Source: an uncultured Eubacterium sp.
GTDB lineage: Bacteria > Bacillota > Clostridia > Lachnospirales > Lachnospiraceae
Assembly: GCA_934322085.1 (NCBI GenBank)
Contig: CAKRGF010000043.1
Span: 1-15,527, forward strand
Direction of reading: 5' to 3'
DNA length: 15,527 nt
Part shown: positions 1 to 7,872 of the stretch, piece by piece
Position numbering within the stretch: the stretch's first letter is position 1
Layout of the letters: every line of letters starts with the position of its first letter
The notes under the pieces: model-generated
Told to the model about the DNA's origin: nothing
The model's database searches: none
Seen by the model: only the letters and a program-made list of their open reading frames with translations
Made by a program: the position numbers and the translations under genes

Positions 1-6
1 CACTAG

Positions 7-64
7 TTGAGTGCGTAGCGGTATGGGCACTGAAACTACCAGTGCCTCATACCGACGTACTCAA
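7..64. repeat. Long imperfect hairpin
   Basis: Left arm 7-32 (TTGAGTGCGT... to GGCACTG) pairs with right arm 40-64 (CAGTGCC... to ACTCAA) around the 7-base loop aaactac. The arms align over about 25 bases with a one-base bulge, a two-base bulge and one G/T position that would be a wobble in plus-strand RNA. There is no T-run next to it, so it is not a simple terminator. It lies at the window edge and its parent element, if any, is unknown. Confidence 0.6.
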
Positions 65-123
65 ACCCACGAGTCACAAAGCTTTTCTACGAAATTACTG
101 GAATCCAAAAGGATTGGCAACGA

Positions 124-150
124 ACATCTGTCACAAACGTTGACAAATGT
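124..150. repeat. Short inverted repeat in the left gap
   Basis: ACATCTGTCA (124-133) is the reverse complement of TGACAAATGT (141-150) at 9 of 10 positions, with a 7-base loop. The one mismatch would be G-U in minus-strand RNA. A smaller AATCC-AAAA-GGATT hairpin lies just to its left. I find no convincing reading frame between 1 and 467; the open frames there overlap these palindromes and lack ribosome binding sites. Confidence 0.45.
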
Positions 151-288
151 ATGACTTTACCTTTTCAGTGCAGCGGCAATTCATAGGAAACAACTTTTTT
201 TACTTAATTTTGCTCAAAAGGTTGCATTACCTCCCACACCCGCTCCTAAAAATCATTTCAAACGACCAATTTCTACAACTCAGTTATC

Positions 289-472
289 GGTAACCTTTTG
301 GGAAGAGGCCGTAACTTATCAAAAAAAAGAGTTGCGTTTTGTGAGTACAAACACGTGGGTATCTGGCATTGCGTATTTTGCATGCCGATACCCTTACGCG
401 TTTGTCTAGCGAAAGCGCTCACAAAACGCAACCCTTTTTTTTGATAAATTACGCCTTCCCCCAAAACCTACC
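289..472 (-). terminator. Very large nested stem-loop, bidirectional terminator
   Basis: Arms 310-345 and 418-453 are 36 bases long and match at 34 positions. Both mismatches (315/448 and 330/433) become G-U pairs if the minus strand is transcribed. Each arm carries a run of eight A or T, so RNA from either strand ends the core stem in U8. Looser pairing extends outward to about 289 and 472. Inside are a second stem (347-363 with 387-405), an apical hairpin (365-386) and a short GC-GAAA-GC hairpin (409-416). It overlaps the stop codon of the SDR gene (468-470), so it probably terminates the five-gene operon. It is far larger than an ordinary intrinsic terminator. Confidence 0.75.
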
Positions 473-1244
473 AGCTCCGCTTCTTCTTCTGCTGCCGTGC
501 GGTCATGCGGATAACCAGGCTCTGCGGCAGAACTCTACTGATAAATGCGAGCACTTTCATTTTATTTTTCGGAACAATTACGATTTTTCGTTTTTCCATT
601 TTACGAATTGCATAAGCAGCGCAGTATGTCGGTGTGATAGACGGTATTGCAAATTCTACATTTGCCACTTTATTAAATTCGGTGTCAACCGGTCCCGGAC
701 AGAGTGCACCCACATACACATTACTTTTCTTTTCCTTTAATTCAAGTGCCACGGCACGCGTCAGACTTGTGACATACGATTTTGTCGCATAATAAGTCGC
801 CATATAGGGGCCGGCCGGGAAAAGTCCTGCAGAAGATGCAACATTAAGAATCGAACCCTCTCCCTGTTTTTCCATCTGGCAAAGCATCTGCTTCATAAGA
901 AAATGCATGGCACGGATATTGACGTGAATCATTTCCACTTCTTTGCTTAAATCAGTCTCAAGAAAACTGCCGCAGTCACCAAATCCTGCATTATTAATAA
1001 ATACCTTTACCGGTAATTTTTCTACATCTTCCATTAACTTGCGGCATTCTTTTTTCTTTGCAAGGTCAGCCGTCAGAACAAGACATTTGCGTCCTTTTTT
1101 CGTCCATTCCTCCGCAAGTTCCTGCAACCGCTCTTTCCGTCTCGCCACCAGAATCAAATCATAACCTTTTTTTGCGAACTGCGCAACAAACGCTTTTCCT
1201 ATCCCGGAACTTGCTCCCGTTATCATAACAAACCCTTTGCTCAT
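468..1244 (-). CDS. SDR-family NAD(P)-dependent oxidoreductase
   Basis: A 258-residue classical short-chain dehydrogenase of the COG0300 (DltE/YqjQ-like) type. Visible motifs are the cofactor-binding TGASSGIG at residues 9-16, NNAG at 84-87, the catalytic serine in NVASSAG (about 138), the active-site Y151xxxK155 and the PGPVDTEF turn at about 183-190. The frame is open to an ATG at 1283, but ATG 1244 is preferred because AGAAAGGAAAG lies just upstream and the protein then starts normally before the Rossmann fold. It follows the ABC permease by 19 bases, so it is probably the last gene of that operon. The C-terminus is basic (QQKKKRSW), and the stop codon lies in the arm of the large stem-loop. 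The substrate cannot be read from sequence. Confidence 0.93.
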   Translation of the reverse strand: MSKGFVMITGASSGIGKAFVAQFAKKGYDLILVARRKERLQELAEEWTKKGRKCLVLTADLAKKKECRKLMEDVEKLPVKVFINNAGFGDCGSFLETDLSKEVEMIHVNIRAMHFLMKQMLCQMEKQGEGSILNVASSAGLFPAGPYMATYYATKSYVTSLTRAVALELKEKKSNVYVGALCPGPVDTEFNKVANVEFAIPSITPTYCAAYAIRKMEKRKIVIVPKNKMKVLAFISRVLPQSLVIRMTARQQKKKRSW

Positions 1245-1263
1245 GATGCTTTCCTTTCTGACT

Positions 1264-2874
1264 TTATGCTGATAAATTGGCAAAAATAATTGTTCCCCTC
1301 TTTTTCAACCATATACAAAGTACCACACTTGCCACCGCAAATGCAACCAAAATCACCGCAAAATACAAAGAAACTCCCATTGGATATGCCATCGTATAAT
1401 AAAGCACCGACAGCACTACGGAAACAACCCATCCACCAAACATCGAAATCACAACACTAAGACTCTGCTTAATCGGTGCCAGCTCATTTGTCCAGGATAG
1501 ATTTGGCATCTGCAATCCGAGAAACAATCCAAACAATGTAAGGAAGATTGCAAACACAATCGGCACTATCAAACCAAGAATAGTTTCTATCCCATGACTT
1601 GGCATCACAAATGCAAAACAGATTTCACACACAATAAGCGGCACAATGGTAAGCAAAAGCTGCACGCTAAGTTTAGCACGAAGCACCTGCCACAAATCCA
1701 TCGGCAATGACTGTGCAATCCAAATATTTTTTCCTTCCAGCGATACCGACGGAACAACCATGTCATTCATCGACGCTAATAAACTAAGTGCAGTCACAAC
1801 AAGGACAATCAGCATGCCCTCTCTTTCGCTTCCGAAAATCATATTCATGAAATCCAAAATGTCATTTCCCTTAAAAAGCATGACAACACCAACAATTGGA
1901 AATGCAATCACACCAAGCCCGCAATTGAGCATATAATTCGGACTCGATAAAAACCGCCCAAATTCTTTCTGTAAAAGTGCCATAAAGGGCGTTTTTCTCT
2001 TTTCCTTTTTCTCTTTGTAAACAACCTTTTTCACACTGCCGCTCGAAGTCGCAATCTTAATAAAACTCCGCGACAAAACAACAAATGTCAGTGCACATAA
2101 CACGGCAATGACAGCCGTGTAGAGAAGCATTGCTAAAAGGTCACCTTCTCCAATTTTCCCAAACAGGTAAACGGGATACGCGCTTCCCTTTACCTTTTCC
2201 CCGTAAACAGCCGCATTCATAAGAAGATTTTGAATCAAATCCTGCGCCTTAAAATAAACAAAATAATACAGGGCAAAAAAACATAGTGACAGAATCACGG
2301 TAATAAAACTTTTATTCTTTAACTTCAAGCTTATCTTTGCCACACACCAGCCAAGCACACAGGATAATATTAATACCAAAAGAGAAATTAATAAAATCAG
2401 TAACACCGGACCAAAAACAGTCAAAGGTGTTACCTCAACTTCAATCCAGTAAACAATAACTGCCGGCAGCATCACAATTGCCGAATACATGAGCCCCATT
2501 AAATACACACTGGCAAGCCTTATTGTCAAGATACTCCGGATGGGAATCGGCATGGACAAAAGTAAATCATTATCCTTTGACAAATACAAACCGGAATAGG
2601 TATTAAACACACTTCCGAATGTACCAAGCGCAATTGCAATCATTCCCATAATAAGAAAATACAGCCATTTCATATTTACCATAGCAAACGGCTTGCATAA
2701 AGAATCTGCCAAATAAGCAAACATTCCTCCCACAATACCAACCATAAGAATAATGAAAAACCCAAAGAACAAAACAGTAGAAAAAACCGAGCGTTTTTTG
2801 TTCTTTTTGGCATCATAAAAATAGGCACGGAAAATTTCTGTCATCTGTTTTTTCAAAAGTATACGAAACATCAT
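1264..2874 (-). CDS. ABC-2-type exporter permease
   Basis: A 536-residue, very hydrophobic protein with roughly a dozen predicted membrane segments in two halves, split by a basic cytoplasmic stretch (VVYKEKKEKRKTPFMALLQKEF). The length and layout resemble the large putative ABC exporter permeases of Clostridia rather than the short 250-residue ABC-2 subunits, so one chain may supply both membrane halves. Its ATG overlaps the ATPase stop in an ATGA at 2871-2874, which indicates translational coupling. An adjacent second ATG (2871) is an equally possible start. With the upstream ATPase it should form an exporter whose cargo is unknown. The kinase and regulator upstream probably control it. Confidence 0.88.
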   Translation of the reverse strand: MMFRILLKKQMTEIFRAYFYDAKKNKKRSVFSTVLFFGFFIILMVGIVGGMFAYLADSLCKPFAMVNMKWLYFLIMGMIAIALGTFGSVFNTYSGLYLSKDNDLLLSMPIPIRSILTIRLASVYLMGLMYSAIVMLPAVIVYWIEVEVTPLTVFGPVLLILLISLLVLILSCVLGWCVAKISLKLKNKSFITVILSLCFFALYYFVYFKAQDLIQNLLMNAAVYGEKVKGSAYPVYLFGKIGEGDLLAMLLYTAVIAVLCALTFVVLSRSFIKIATSSGSVKKVVYKEKKEKRKTPFMALLQKEFGRFLSSPNYMLNCGLGVIAFPIVGVVMLFKGNDILDFMNMIFGSEREGMLIVLVVTALSLLASMNDMVVPSVSLEGKNIWIAQSLPMDLWQVLRAKLSVQLLLTIVPLIVCEICFAFVMPSHGIETILGLIVPIVFAIFLTLFGLFLGLQMPNLSWTNELAPIKQSLSVVISMFGGWVVSVVLSVLYYTMAYPMGVSLYFAVILVAFAVASVVLCIWLKKRGTIIFANLSA

Positions 2875-3578
2875 TCTCCCTCCAATTCCAAAAATACCTC
2901 TTCTAAGCTGTCATCGCCCTTTACCTCCTGCATGGTACCAGAACGAATCAATTGTCCATTTCGGATAATTGCCACTTTGTCACACAATTTTTCTGCCACT
3001 TCCAGTACATGTGTGGAGAAAAAGATAGCACCTCCCTCATCACATATCTCACGCATCATCTGTTTCAAAATGTGTGCTGCTTTCGGGTCAAGTCCGACAA
3101 ACGGCTCATCCATTATAATTAACTTTGGCTCATGAATCCACGCAGATATAATCGCAAGTTTTTGCTTCATTCCGTGTGAGTAAGAGGCAATCGGCTGCGC
3201 AAGATTTTCTGTCATCTCAAATAAATCAGCATACTTGCGGATTCTCTCCTGTCGTTTTTCTTCCGTCACGCCAAAAATATCAGCAATAAAATTTAAGAAT
3301 TTAATTCCTGTCATAAATTCATACAAATCCGGATTATCCGGAATATAAGCAATTTTTTGTTTGCAAGCAAGCGGATTTTTTCGGATGGATTCTCCTTCAA
3401 TGAAAACTTCCCCTTTATCAAATTGAAGAATCCCGACAACCGCTTTCAGTGTTGTCGTTTTTCCCGCTCCATTATGACCGATAAAACCATAAATTTCACC
3501 CGGCGCGATATGAAGAAAAAGATTATCTACTGCCTTTTTTTCTCCATACGTTTTTGTCAAATTCTCTATTCTTAACAT
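2871..3578 (-). CDS. ABC transporter ATP-binding protein
   Basis: A 235-residue nucleotide-binding subunit that should power the adjacent permease. Walker A is GHNGAGKTT (34-42), the signature is YSHGMKQK (133-140, a variant of LSGGQ), Walker B is LIIMDEP (153-159), the D-loop is GLDP (162-165) and the switch histidine is H190 in STH. The Q-loop position reads YIPDNPDLY with Asp where Gln is usual, as seen in some ABC-2 exporter ATPases. ATG 3578 has AAGGAG and AAGGAAA upstream. It starts 19 bases after the response-regulator stop and overlaps the permease start by four bases, so it belongs to one operon with both. Confidence 0.95.
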   Translation of the reverse strand: MLRIENLTKTYGEKKAVDNLFLHIAPGEIYGFIGHNGAGKTTTLKAVVGILQFDKGEVFIEGESIRKNPLACKQKIAYIPDNPDLYEFMTGIKFLNFIADIFGVTEEKRQERIRKYADLFEMTENLAQPIASYSHGMKQKLAIISAWIHEPKLIIMDEPFVGLDPKAAHILKQMMREICDEGGAIFFSTHVLEVAEKLCDKVAIIRNGQLIRSGTMQEVKGDDSLEEVFLELEGE

Positions 3579-3597
3579 TTTCCTTCACTCCTTATAA

Positions 3598-4335
3598 TTA
3601 ATTGCTAAGAAAATCACGCCGGTACTGCGATGGTGTAATTCCCTCTGATTTCTTAAATACTTTTGTAAACACGCGGTAATCACCATAACCGGACTGCTCC
3701 GAAACTTCCGCAATCGAAAGTGAAGACGAAAGCAGCAGTTTTTTTGCGTGCTCCATCCGAATGTTTGTAAGGTATGTCAGAAAATTTACTCCAATTTCAT
3801 TTTTAAATAACTGACTGATGTACTGCGAATTTAAATGAAATTCTTCCGAAAGAATATGCAAACTAACTTCTTCCGAAAGATGCTCCTGCATATATTTTGT
3901 AATTCCGGTTATGACACGTTCTTTTTTCACAACCGGTTTTTCCTTTACTTCGTTATTGTAAAGACTAATTTTCAACCGGTCAATACAAGAGCCAAATTCC
4001 TCGTAATTGACCGGCTTCAAAATATAGTCCGTAATCTGCAGCCGCAGAGCCTCCCTGCAATATGAAAAATCATCATAGCCGGAAACAATCACAAAAGCCA
4101 TAGACGGATATTTCACCCGGCTTAACTGAATCACTTTCAGTCCGTTGATAATCGGAATATTAATATCCATAATCACAATATCAGGCTGCTCCTCATCAAT
4201 TTTTGTAATTGCTTCCATTCCATCCGCTGCCTCGCCGACAACAACACACTCATGGGCTTCCCAGTCAAACAACTTTTTGAACCCTTCCCGAATCATTATC
4301 TCGTCATCGACCAACAGCACTCGCAGTTTTTTCAT
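3598..4335 (-). CDS. AraC-type response regulator (YesN-like)
   Basis: A 245-residue cytoplasmic transcription factor. The N-terminal receiver domain has acidic residues D10/D11, phospho-acceptor D57 (VIMDI), switch serine S85 and K107 (ILKP). After a short basic linker, the C-terminal AraC-type double helix-turn-helix spans about 145-243, with the typical second-HTH motif SIAEVSEQSGYGDYRVFTKV and the ending ITPSQYRR. The protein is shorter than many YesN proteins because the linker is short. Its ATG overlaps the kinase stop (ATGA, 4332-4335), with GAGGAGG upstream. The partner kinase is the gene before it. The likely target is this operon, including the exporter, though I could not identify a matching operator. 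Confidence 0.94.
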   Translation of the reverse strand: MKKLRVLLVDDEIMIREGFKKLFDWEAHECVVVGEAADGMEAITKIDEEQPDIVIMDINIPIINGLKVIQLSRVKYPSMAFVIVSGYDDFSYCREALRLQITDYILKPVNYEEFGSCIDRLKISLYNNEVKEKPVVKKERVITGITKYMQEHLSEEVSLHILSEEFHLNSQYISQLFKNEIGVNFLTYLTNIRMEHAKKLLLSSSLSIAEVSEQSGYGDYRVFTKVFKKSEGITPSQYRRDFLSN

Positions 4336-5633
4336 TTTGCGTCCTCCTCATGCGGCAGCAGTAATCGTGCCGTCACTCCGCCGGTTTCATTTTCCATATA
4401 ACTGAGTCCATACTTTGGACCACACAGCAATTTGATTCTTTTTTGCACATTTAAAATACCAATGCTGTTTCCCTCTAGTTTTGCCTGCTTCTTGTCGTAG
4501 TGAAGAAGCATTTCATCAATGATATCTTTTCTGCCATCCGTAAATCCACTTCCACTGTCGCGAATCAGGATTTCGATTGCATTCCCCTCTTTTTTTGCCG
4601 TAATGACAATCTCCCCCCGGTACCCTTTGTTTTTCAAGCCGTGCAGCAAACTATTTTCAACAAGTGGCTGTAAAATAAAATTCGGAACAAAACTTCCTCC
4701 CAAATCCGGGTCTATATCATATTCACAATGAAGATTCGGATAGCGGTAACACATCAAATCCATATAAGCTTCTAACAATTCCAGCTCATCATCCAGTGCT
4801 ACCATCTGTCTGTCCACTTTTACGCTGATGCGGAAAAAATCGACCAGCCGCATCAACAAATCCGCCACTTTTTTATCCCCGTTAAGCTGCGCCTGAATTC
4901 GTATTGTGTCGAGTGTGTTATAAAGAAAATGTGGATTTACCTGACTTTTCAAATACAGCATCGACATTTTCTGCTCCGTCAATTCAGCCCTAAGAATATC
5001 CGGATTTTCCAAAGTCAGATAAAAGGACAACGTCATCAATGTAATTCCCATTCCACTGATTAGCCACGTTGGGTATGCCCCCTGCAAGCCGCACACCAAA
5101 AATTCAACCAAAAGTGCTACTCCAATCGCAAACTTTTTCTTCACATGAATCTGTTTCCAGTTCCAGATTAAAATTCCTGCGCACAGTGCCAGATAAATCG
5201 CGACTCCGCCATAACTGGCAATCACATAAGCACCTGCCGAATAGTTTCCATTTGGCGTTTGTATGTATGCAATCGGAAAAACAAGTGCAATGATTTCCAA
5301 CACAATCAAAAAGATTTTCGCCGGCCAGTCAAAAATCATTTTTTTCTTGGTCTCTTCCTCCACAACAGCAGCAATGTACCGGTAAAACAAGTACAAAACA
5401 CCTGCCATCGTTCCGACAAACACCCGGTGAACCGCATCGTTTACCACAAGCGGTACCTGCTCCAAATGATTTACCGTATAAATCGTTACTGCATCGAAAA
5501 CAAGATGAACAATTACAACCAGCAGCAAAATAGAAAATGTCCGGTGCAGTTTCGTATGTTTTCTCTCTGCCGAATAATACATATACGCAATAAATCCTAA
5601 AATGATAATAAGCGCAATTTCCATTCGAAGCAT
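4332..5633 (-). CDS. Membrane sensor histidine kinase (YesM/LytS-like)
   Basis: A 433-residue kinase. The first 210 residues hold about seven hydrophobic segments (near 4-20, 32-54, 70-92, 104-123, 134-158, 166-184 and 190-208), which suggests a 7TM-type sensor with little outside the membrane. A His_kinase dimerisation region follows with phospho-acceptor H235 in QVNPHFLYN. The ATPase domain shows the N-box LQPLVENSLLHG (about 321-332), the G1 box RDSGSG (358-363) and the G2 box GNSIGILN (388-395). ATG 5633 is chosen because GGGAGGTG lies five bases upstream; the longer GTG frame from 5651 would translate that ribosome binding site. It is the first gene of the probable five-gene operon. The ligand is unknown. 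Confidence 0.93.
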   Translation of the reverse strand: MLRMEIALIIILGFIAYMYYSAERKHTKLHRTFSILLLVVIVHLVFDAVTIYTVNHLEQVPLVVNDAVHRVFVGTMAGVLYLFYRYIAAVVEEETKKKMIFDWPAKIFLIVLEIIALVFPIAYIQTPNGNYSAGAYVIASYGGVAIYLALCAGILIWNWKQIHVKKKFAIGVALLVEFLVCGLQGAYPTWLISGMGITLMTLSFYLTLENPDILRAELTEQKMSMLYLKSQVNPHFLYNTLDTIRIQAQLNGDKKVADLLMRLVDFFRISVKVDRQMVALDDELELLEAYMDLMCYRYPNLHCEYDIDPDLGGSFVPNFILQPLVENSLLHGLKNKGYRGEIVITAKKEGNAIEILIRDSGSGFTDGRKDIIDEMLLHYDKKQAKLEGNSIGILNVQKRIKLLCGPKYGLSYMENETGGVTARLLLPHEEDAK

Positions 5634-5655
5634 TCTTTCACCTCCCGACACAATA

Positions 5656-5661
5656 ATTATA
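5656..5661 (-). promoter_or_regulatory. Possible -10 box before the kinase operon
   Basis: A perfect TATAAT on the minus strand lies 22 bases before the chosen kinase ATG. No good -35 hexamer sits 16-18 bases further up, and the 5' leader would barely contain the ribosome binding site. It is either an activator-dependent promoter or a chance match. A G-rich plus-strand stretch of TGG repeats at about 5749-5767 lies further upstream and could hold a regulator site. Confidence 0.3.
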
Positions 5662-5767
5662 ATCTGCCATGAAAAAAAGTAATAGGCGGATATTTTATGT
5701 AAATGTGTCTATTTTATAGATTTGGTTGTTTTTATCATATCATAAAATGGGGGTGGTTGGTGGTTTG

Positions 5768-5806
5768 TTTTTTTAGTTTCCAGTAATTTATGAGAAACTA
5801 AAAAAA
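5768..5806. repeat. Perfect 13-base inverted repeat
   Basis: TTTTTTTAGTTTC (5768-5780) is the exact reverse complement of GAAACTAAAAAAA (5794-5806), with a 13-base spacer. On both strands the U-run comes first and the A-run last, the reverse of an intrinsic terminator. A looser outer match (GGTTTG with CAAACC) surrounds it. Confidence 0.7.
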
Positions 5807-6186
5807 TACGAGCACTTCATGCAAACCAGCAAGAAACAATCAGCTTCTTGTGTTTTCAAAACAACGCTTTTTGCTTTATTTGCTCTGTAGGGTTGCATTT
5901 TTGCGTCGCATTCAAATCTAATCAAGAAAATTTATGAAGAAATTGCAACCTAAAAGGCGAAAATTAACAGAAAGAGTTGTTTTATCATCTAATTTCTCCA
6001 GATGAAACTTGATAAATGCATCCCTATGGGACAAATCAAGGGAAAAGAGTTGCATTGGAACCGCAGATCTATTTTACCAAAACTGTTCTCAATTATTTGG
6101 TGAATTGAAACCCAAATAAAGAAAGGAAGAAATTTATTCTCCTCAATTATACAATTTTTGATAATTAGTTTGTGCCAAATATTTAA

Positions 6187-6933
6187 CTACTGCTCCCGGA
6201 CATACTCTTCCAGCGTAATGCCCCGCCGCGTAATTTCTTTTGCGGCTTTTTTTCCTACATAACGAAAATGCCACGGCTCGTACGAATAGCCGGTTATTGT
6301 TTCACGACCTTTTGGATACCGAAGCACAAATCCATAATCTTTACAATGCTTTTGTAACCATTTATTCTCCAGCGTATTCTCCTGTGCGCGGTTTAATAAT
6401 TGAAAATTCTTTGCCGTGATATCCACACACAGTCCTGTTTGATGTTCACTAAATCCGGGTGGCGCAACCGTGCGGAGCGCATCCTTTTTTGCCGCTTTCG
6501 GACTCATTCCCAATCGCTCATTTTTTTGAATCTCCTCTTGCAAAAGTATGCTTTGTTTTGCATAACTGCGGTAAGCACTGGAAACAACAATTGAGTAACC
6601 CGGATTTTCTCTTTCACAATCAAACCACATAGCCCTAAGTGAGGCATACATTTTTTTTGCGACAAATTTTCCATTTTTCAGACAAACCAAAGGCAGATGA
6701 AAATCTTCCGGCATTTTGTTGTCTTTGTTTACTAACACCAAAAGTGAATTCCCTTTTTTCTGCTTTGTTACTTTTACGGATTCTACCTTCTGCTTAACTT
6801 GCCCCATCCTATTTTTGTTTTCCGCCTTATCTCCTTTTGCATGAATCATCAAATACATACCGATTAAAATGCTGTCAAAGAAAAGCACAAAAACCAAAAT
6901 AAAAATTAAGTATCGTCTGCTTCTTTTACTCAC
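6187..6933 (-). CDS. VanY-family D-alanyl-D-alanine carboxypeptidase
   Basis: A 248-residue predicted membrane-anchored zinc D,D-carboxypeptidase that should trim the terminal D-Ala from peptidoglycan stem peptides outside the cell. A membrane anchor lies at about 7-29 after a basic start, followed by a Lys-rich stalk. Peptidase motifs are SAYRSYAKQ (119-127), SEHQTGLCVD (162-171, ligands H164 and D171) and EPWHFRYVG (219-227, catalytic E219 and ligand H222). The start is GTG 6933, with AAAGGAGG seven bases upstream. The upstream ATG at 6963 is rejected because it lies inside the predicted -10 box. No vanH, vanA or vanX neighbours are present, so this is not a full glycopeptide-resistance cluster. 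Confidence 0.92.
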   Translation of the reverse strand: MSKRSRRYLIFILVFVLFFDSILIGMYLMIHAKGDKAENKNRMGQVKQKVESVKVTKQKKGNSLLVLVNKDNKMPEDFHLPLVCLKNGKFVAKKMYASLRAMWFDCERENPGYSIVVSSAYRSYAKQSILLQEEIQKNERLGMSPKAAKKDALRTVAPPGFSEHQTGLCVDITAKNFQLLNRAQENTLENKWLQKHCKDYGFVLRYPKGRETITGYSYEPWHFRYVGKKAAKEITRRGITLEEYVREQ

Positions 6934-6962
6934 AAAAATACCTCCTTTCAGACTACGATACA

Positions 6963-7016
6963 ATCATAAAATGAACTTGTATCTTTTTGCCCAAAAGAAG
7001 GTATCTTTTTTGTATC
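6963..7016 (-). promoter_or_regulatory. Carboxypeptidase promoter with regulator repeats
   Basis: Read on the minus strand, GATAC repeats lie at 7016-7012, 7005-7001 and 6983-6979. The steps are 11 and 22 bases, so all sit on the same helical face. Ten bases after the last one is TATGAT (6968-6963). No TTGACA-like -35 is present, as expected for an OmpR-type activated promoter. The farthest repeat overlaps the stop codon of the gene upstream. The predicted start of transcription near 6956 leaves about 23 bases before the GTG and retains the ribosome binding site. Confidence 0.72.
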
Positions 7017-7872
7017 ATTTCATCGCGATTGAATCCGCATAACCATTCGAATATAAAGAACCCGACATATCGAAATCATCCTCTGATGCGATTCCACCCA
7101 GACTTATCTTTATATTACTGTATTTGCCGGCAGTCGGATTTTCCCATATTACGGTTCTCACAGGAACAACACTATTGTTCTTATTGGAAAAAACGGCAAC
7201 ATTTTGAACTAATATTAACCTGGCAATCGTATCATGGCTGTAACTTTCTTTTTCCCATTTTGCACCATAATATTCTTCTAATTTTCTTTTAATTCTTTTT
7301 ATAAATTTCGCCGCTCCTGCTTTCTCCGATACATGATTTCTAGTTAAAAATTTTAATGGTTCTCCTCCCTCAGCACTAAAATATAGAATCTTTTCAAGTG
7401 CCAAATCAAAACCAATCCAATAATCGGAATTTTTATATGAAAAAGACAAAATCCAAATTGGAAATCCATTGGTTCCGTACTCCTGCTGAACCGAATAATA
7501 CGATGCCTGTTTGAAGCTTTTTTCAAGATTTTTTGATAACCTTGAAAAATCCATGATTTTTAACTCCGTAAATTTTTTCAACTGTGTATTCAGCTTTTCA
7601 AAAAATTTGCCATCGTATTCCAAAAGCTGCTTTTTATTTTTCGTTTTAAACAAATAGAGCTGATTTGGCGATGTCGACAAAATATCCATTTTTTCGGCAT
7701 ACGATAATTGCATTCCCATACTCTTTTTCGATGCCGAATCTTTCGTAACCACAGCCTGCCCTAAATCCTTTTTTTCCTGCATTTGATTCACGATATTTGG
7801 CGCCCACTGTACACCGGCAAAAACTAAAACGACCACCACAATCATCAAAAAAATTCTGATTCCTTTTTTCAT
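7015..7872 (-). CDS. Membrane-anchored protein of unknown function
   Basis: A 285-residue protein I do not recognise. It has a basic start and one hydrophobic segment (about 5-24) with no lipobox cysteine, then an outward-facing soluble region of about 255 residues rich in Lys, Tyr and Ser. No catalytic motif is evident. ATG 7872 is preferred over the longer frame from 7896 because GGAGG lies seven bases upstream and the ATG overlaps the kinase stop (ATGA, 7869-7872). This tight coupling to a sensor kinase, next to a carboxypeptidase, suggests an accessory envelope or sensor protein. That is inference from position only. Confidence 0.85.
   Translation of the reverse strand: MKKGIRIFLMIVVVVLVFAGVQWAPNIVNQMQEKKDLGQAVVTKDSASKKSMGMQLSYAEKMDILSTSPNQLYLFKTKNKKQLLEYDGKFFEKLNTQLKKFTELKIMDFSRLSKNLEKSFKQASYYSVQQEYGTNGFPIWILSFSYKNSDYWIGFDLALEKILYFSAEGGEPLKFLTRNHVSEKAGAAKFIKRIKRKLEEYYGAKWEKESYSHDTIARLILVQNVAVFSNKNNSVVPVRTVIWENPTAGKYSNIKISLGGIASEDDFDMSGSLYSNGYADSIAMK

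Larger units (their letters stand above)
5634..6186. other. Gene-free gap with several AT-rich hairpins
   Basis: No reading frame with a ribosome binding site is visible. The gap contains a perfect 13-base inverted repeat (5768-5780 with 5794-5806), a GGTTGCA/TGCAACC pair (5891-5897 with 5944-5950), a bulged stem TTTATCATCT...AGATG...TGATAAA (5981-6016) and an 8-base repeat TTATTTGG/CCAAATAA (6093-6119). It separates the end of the carboxypeptidase gene from the start of the kinase operon. It must contain the operon promoter, but I see no conventional terminator for the carboxypeptidase transcript. Confidence 0.6.

Noticed and set aside
369..740. A 123-codon plus-strand frame
   Set aside because: It starts inside the large stem-loop and runs antisense over the end of the SDR gene. 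The protein is Phe/Cys/His-rich in the way antisense frames of coding DNA often are.
5768..5806. Intrinsic terminator
   Set aside because: The U-run precedes the stem and A-residues follow it on both strands, the opposite of what termination needs.
6934..6963. Longer start for the carboxypeptidase at ATG 6963
   Set aside because: That ATG lies in the predicted TATGAT box and the extension would translate the AAAGGAGG ribosome binding site. GTG 6933 fits both.
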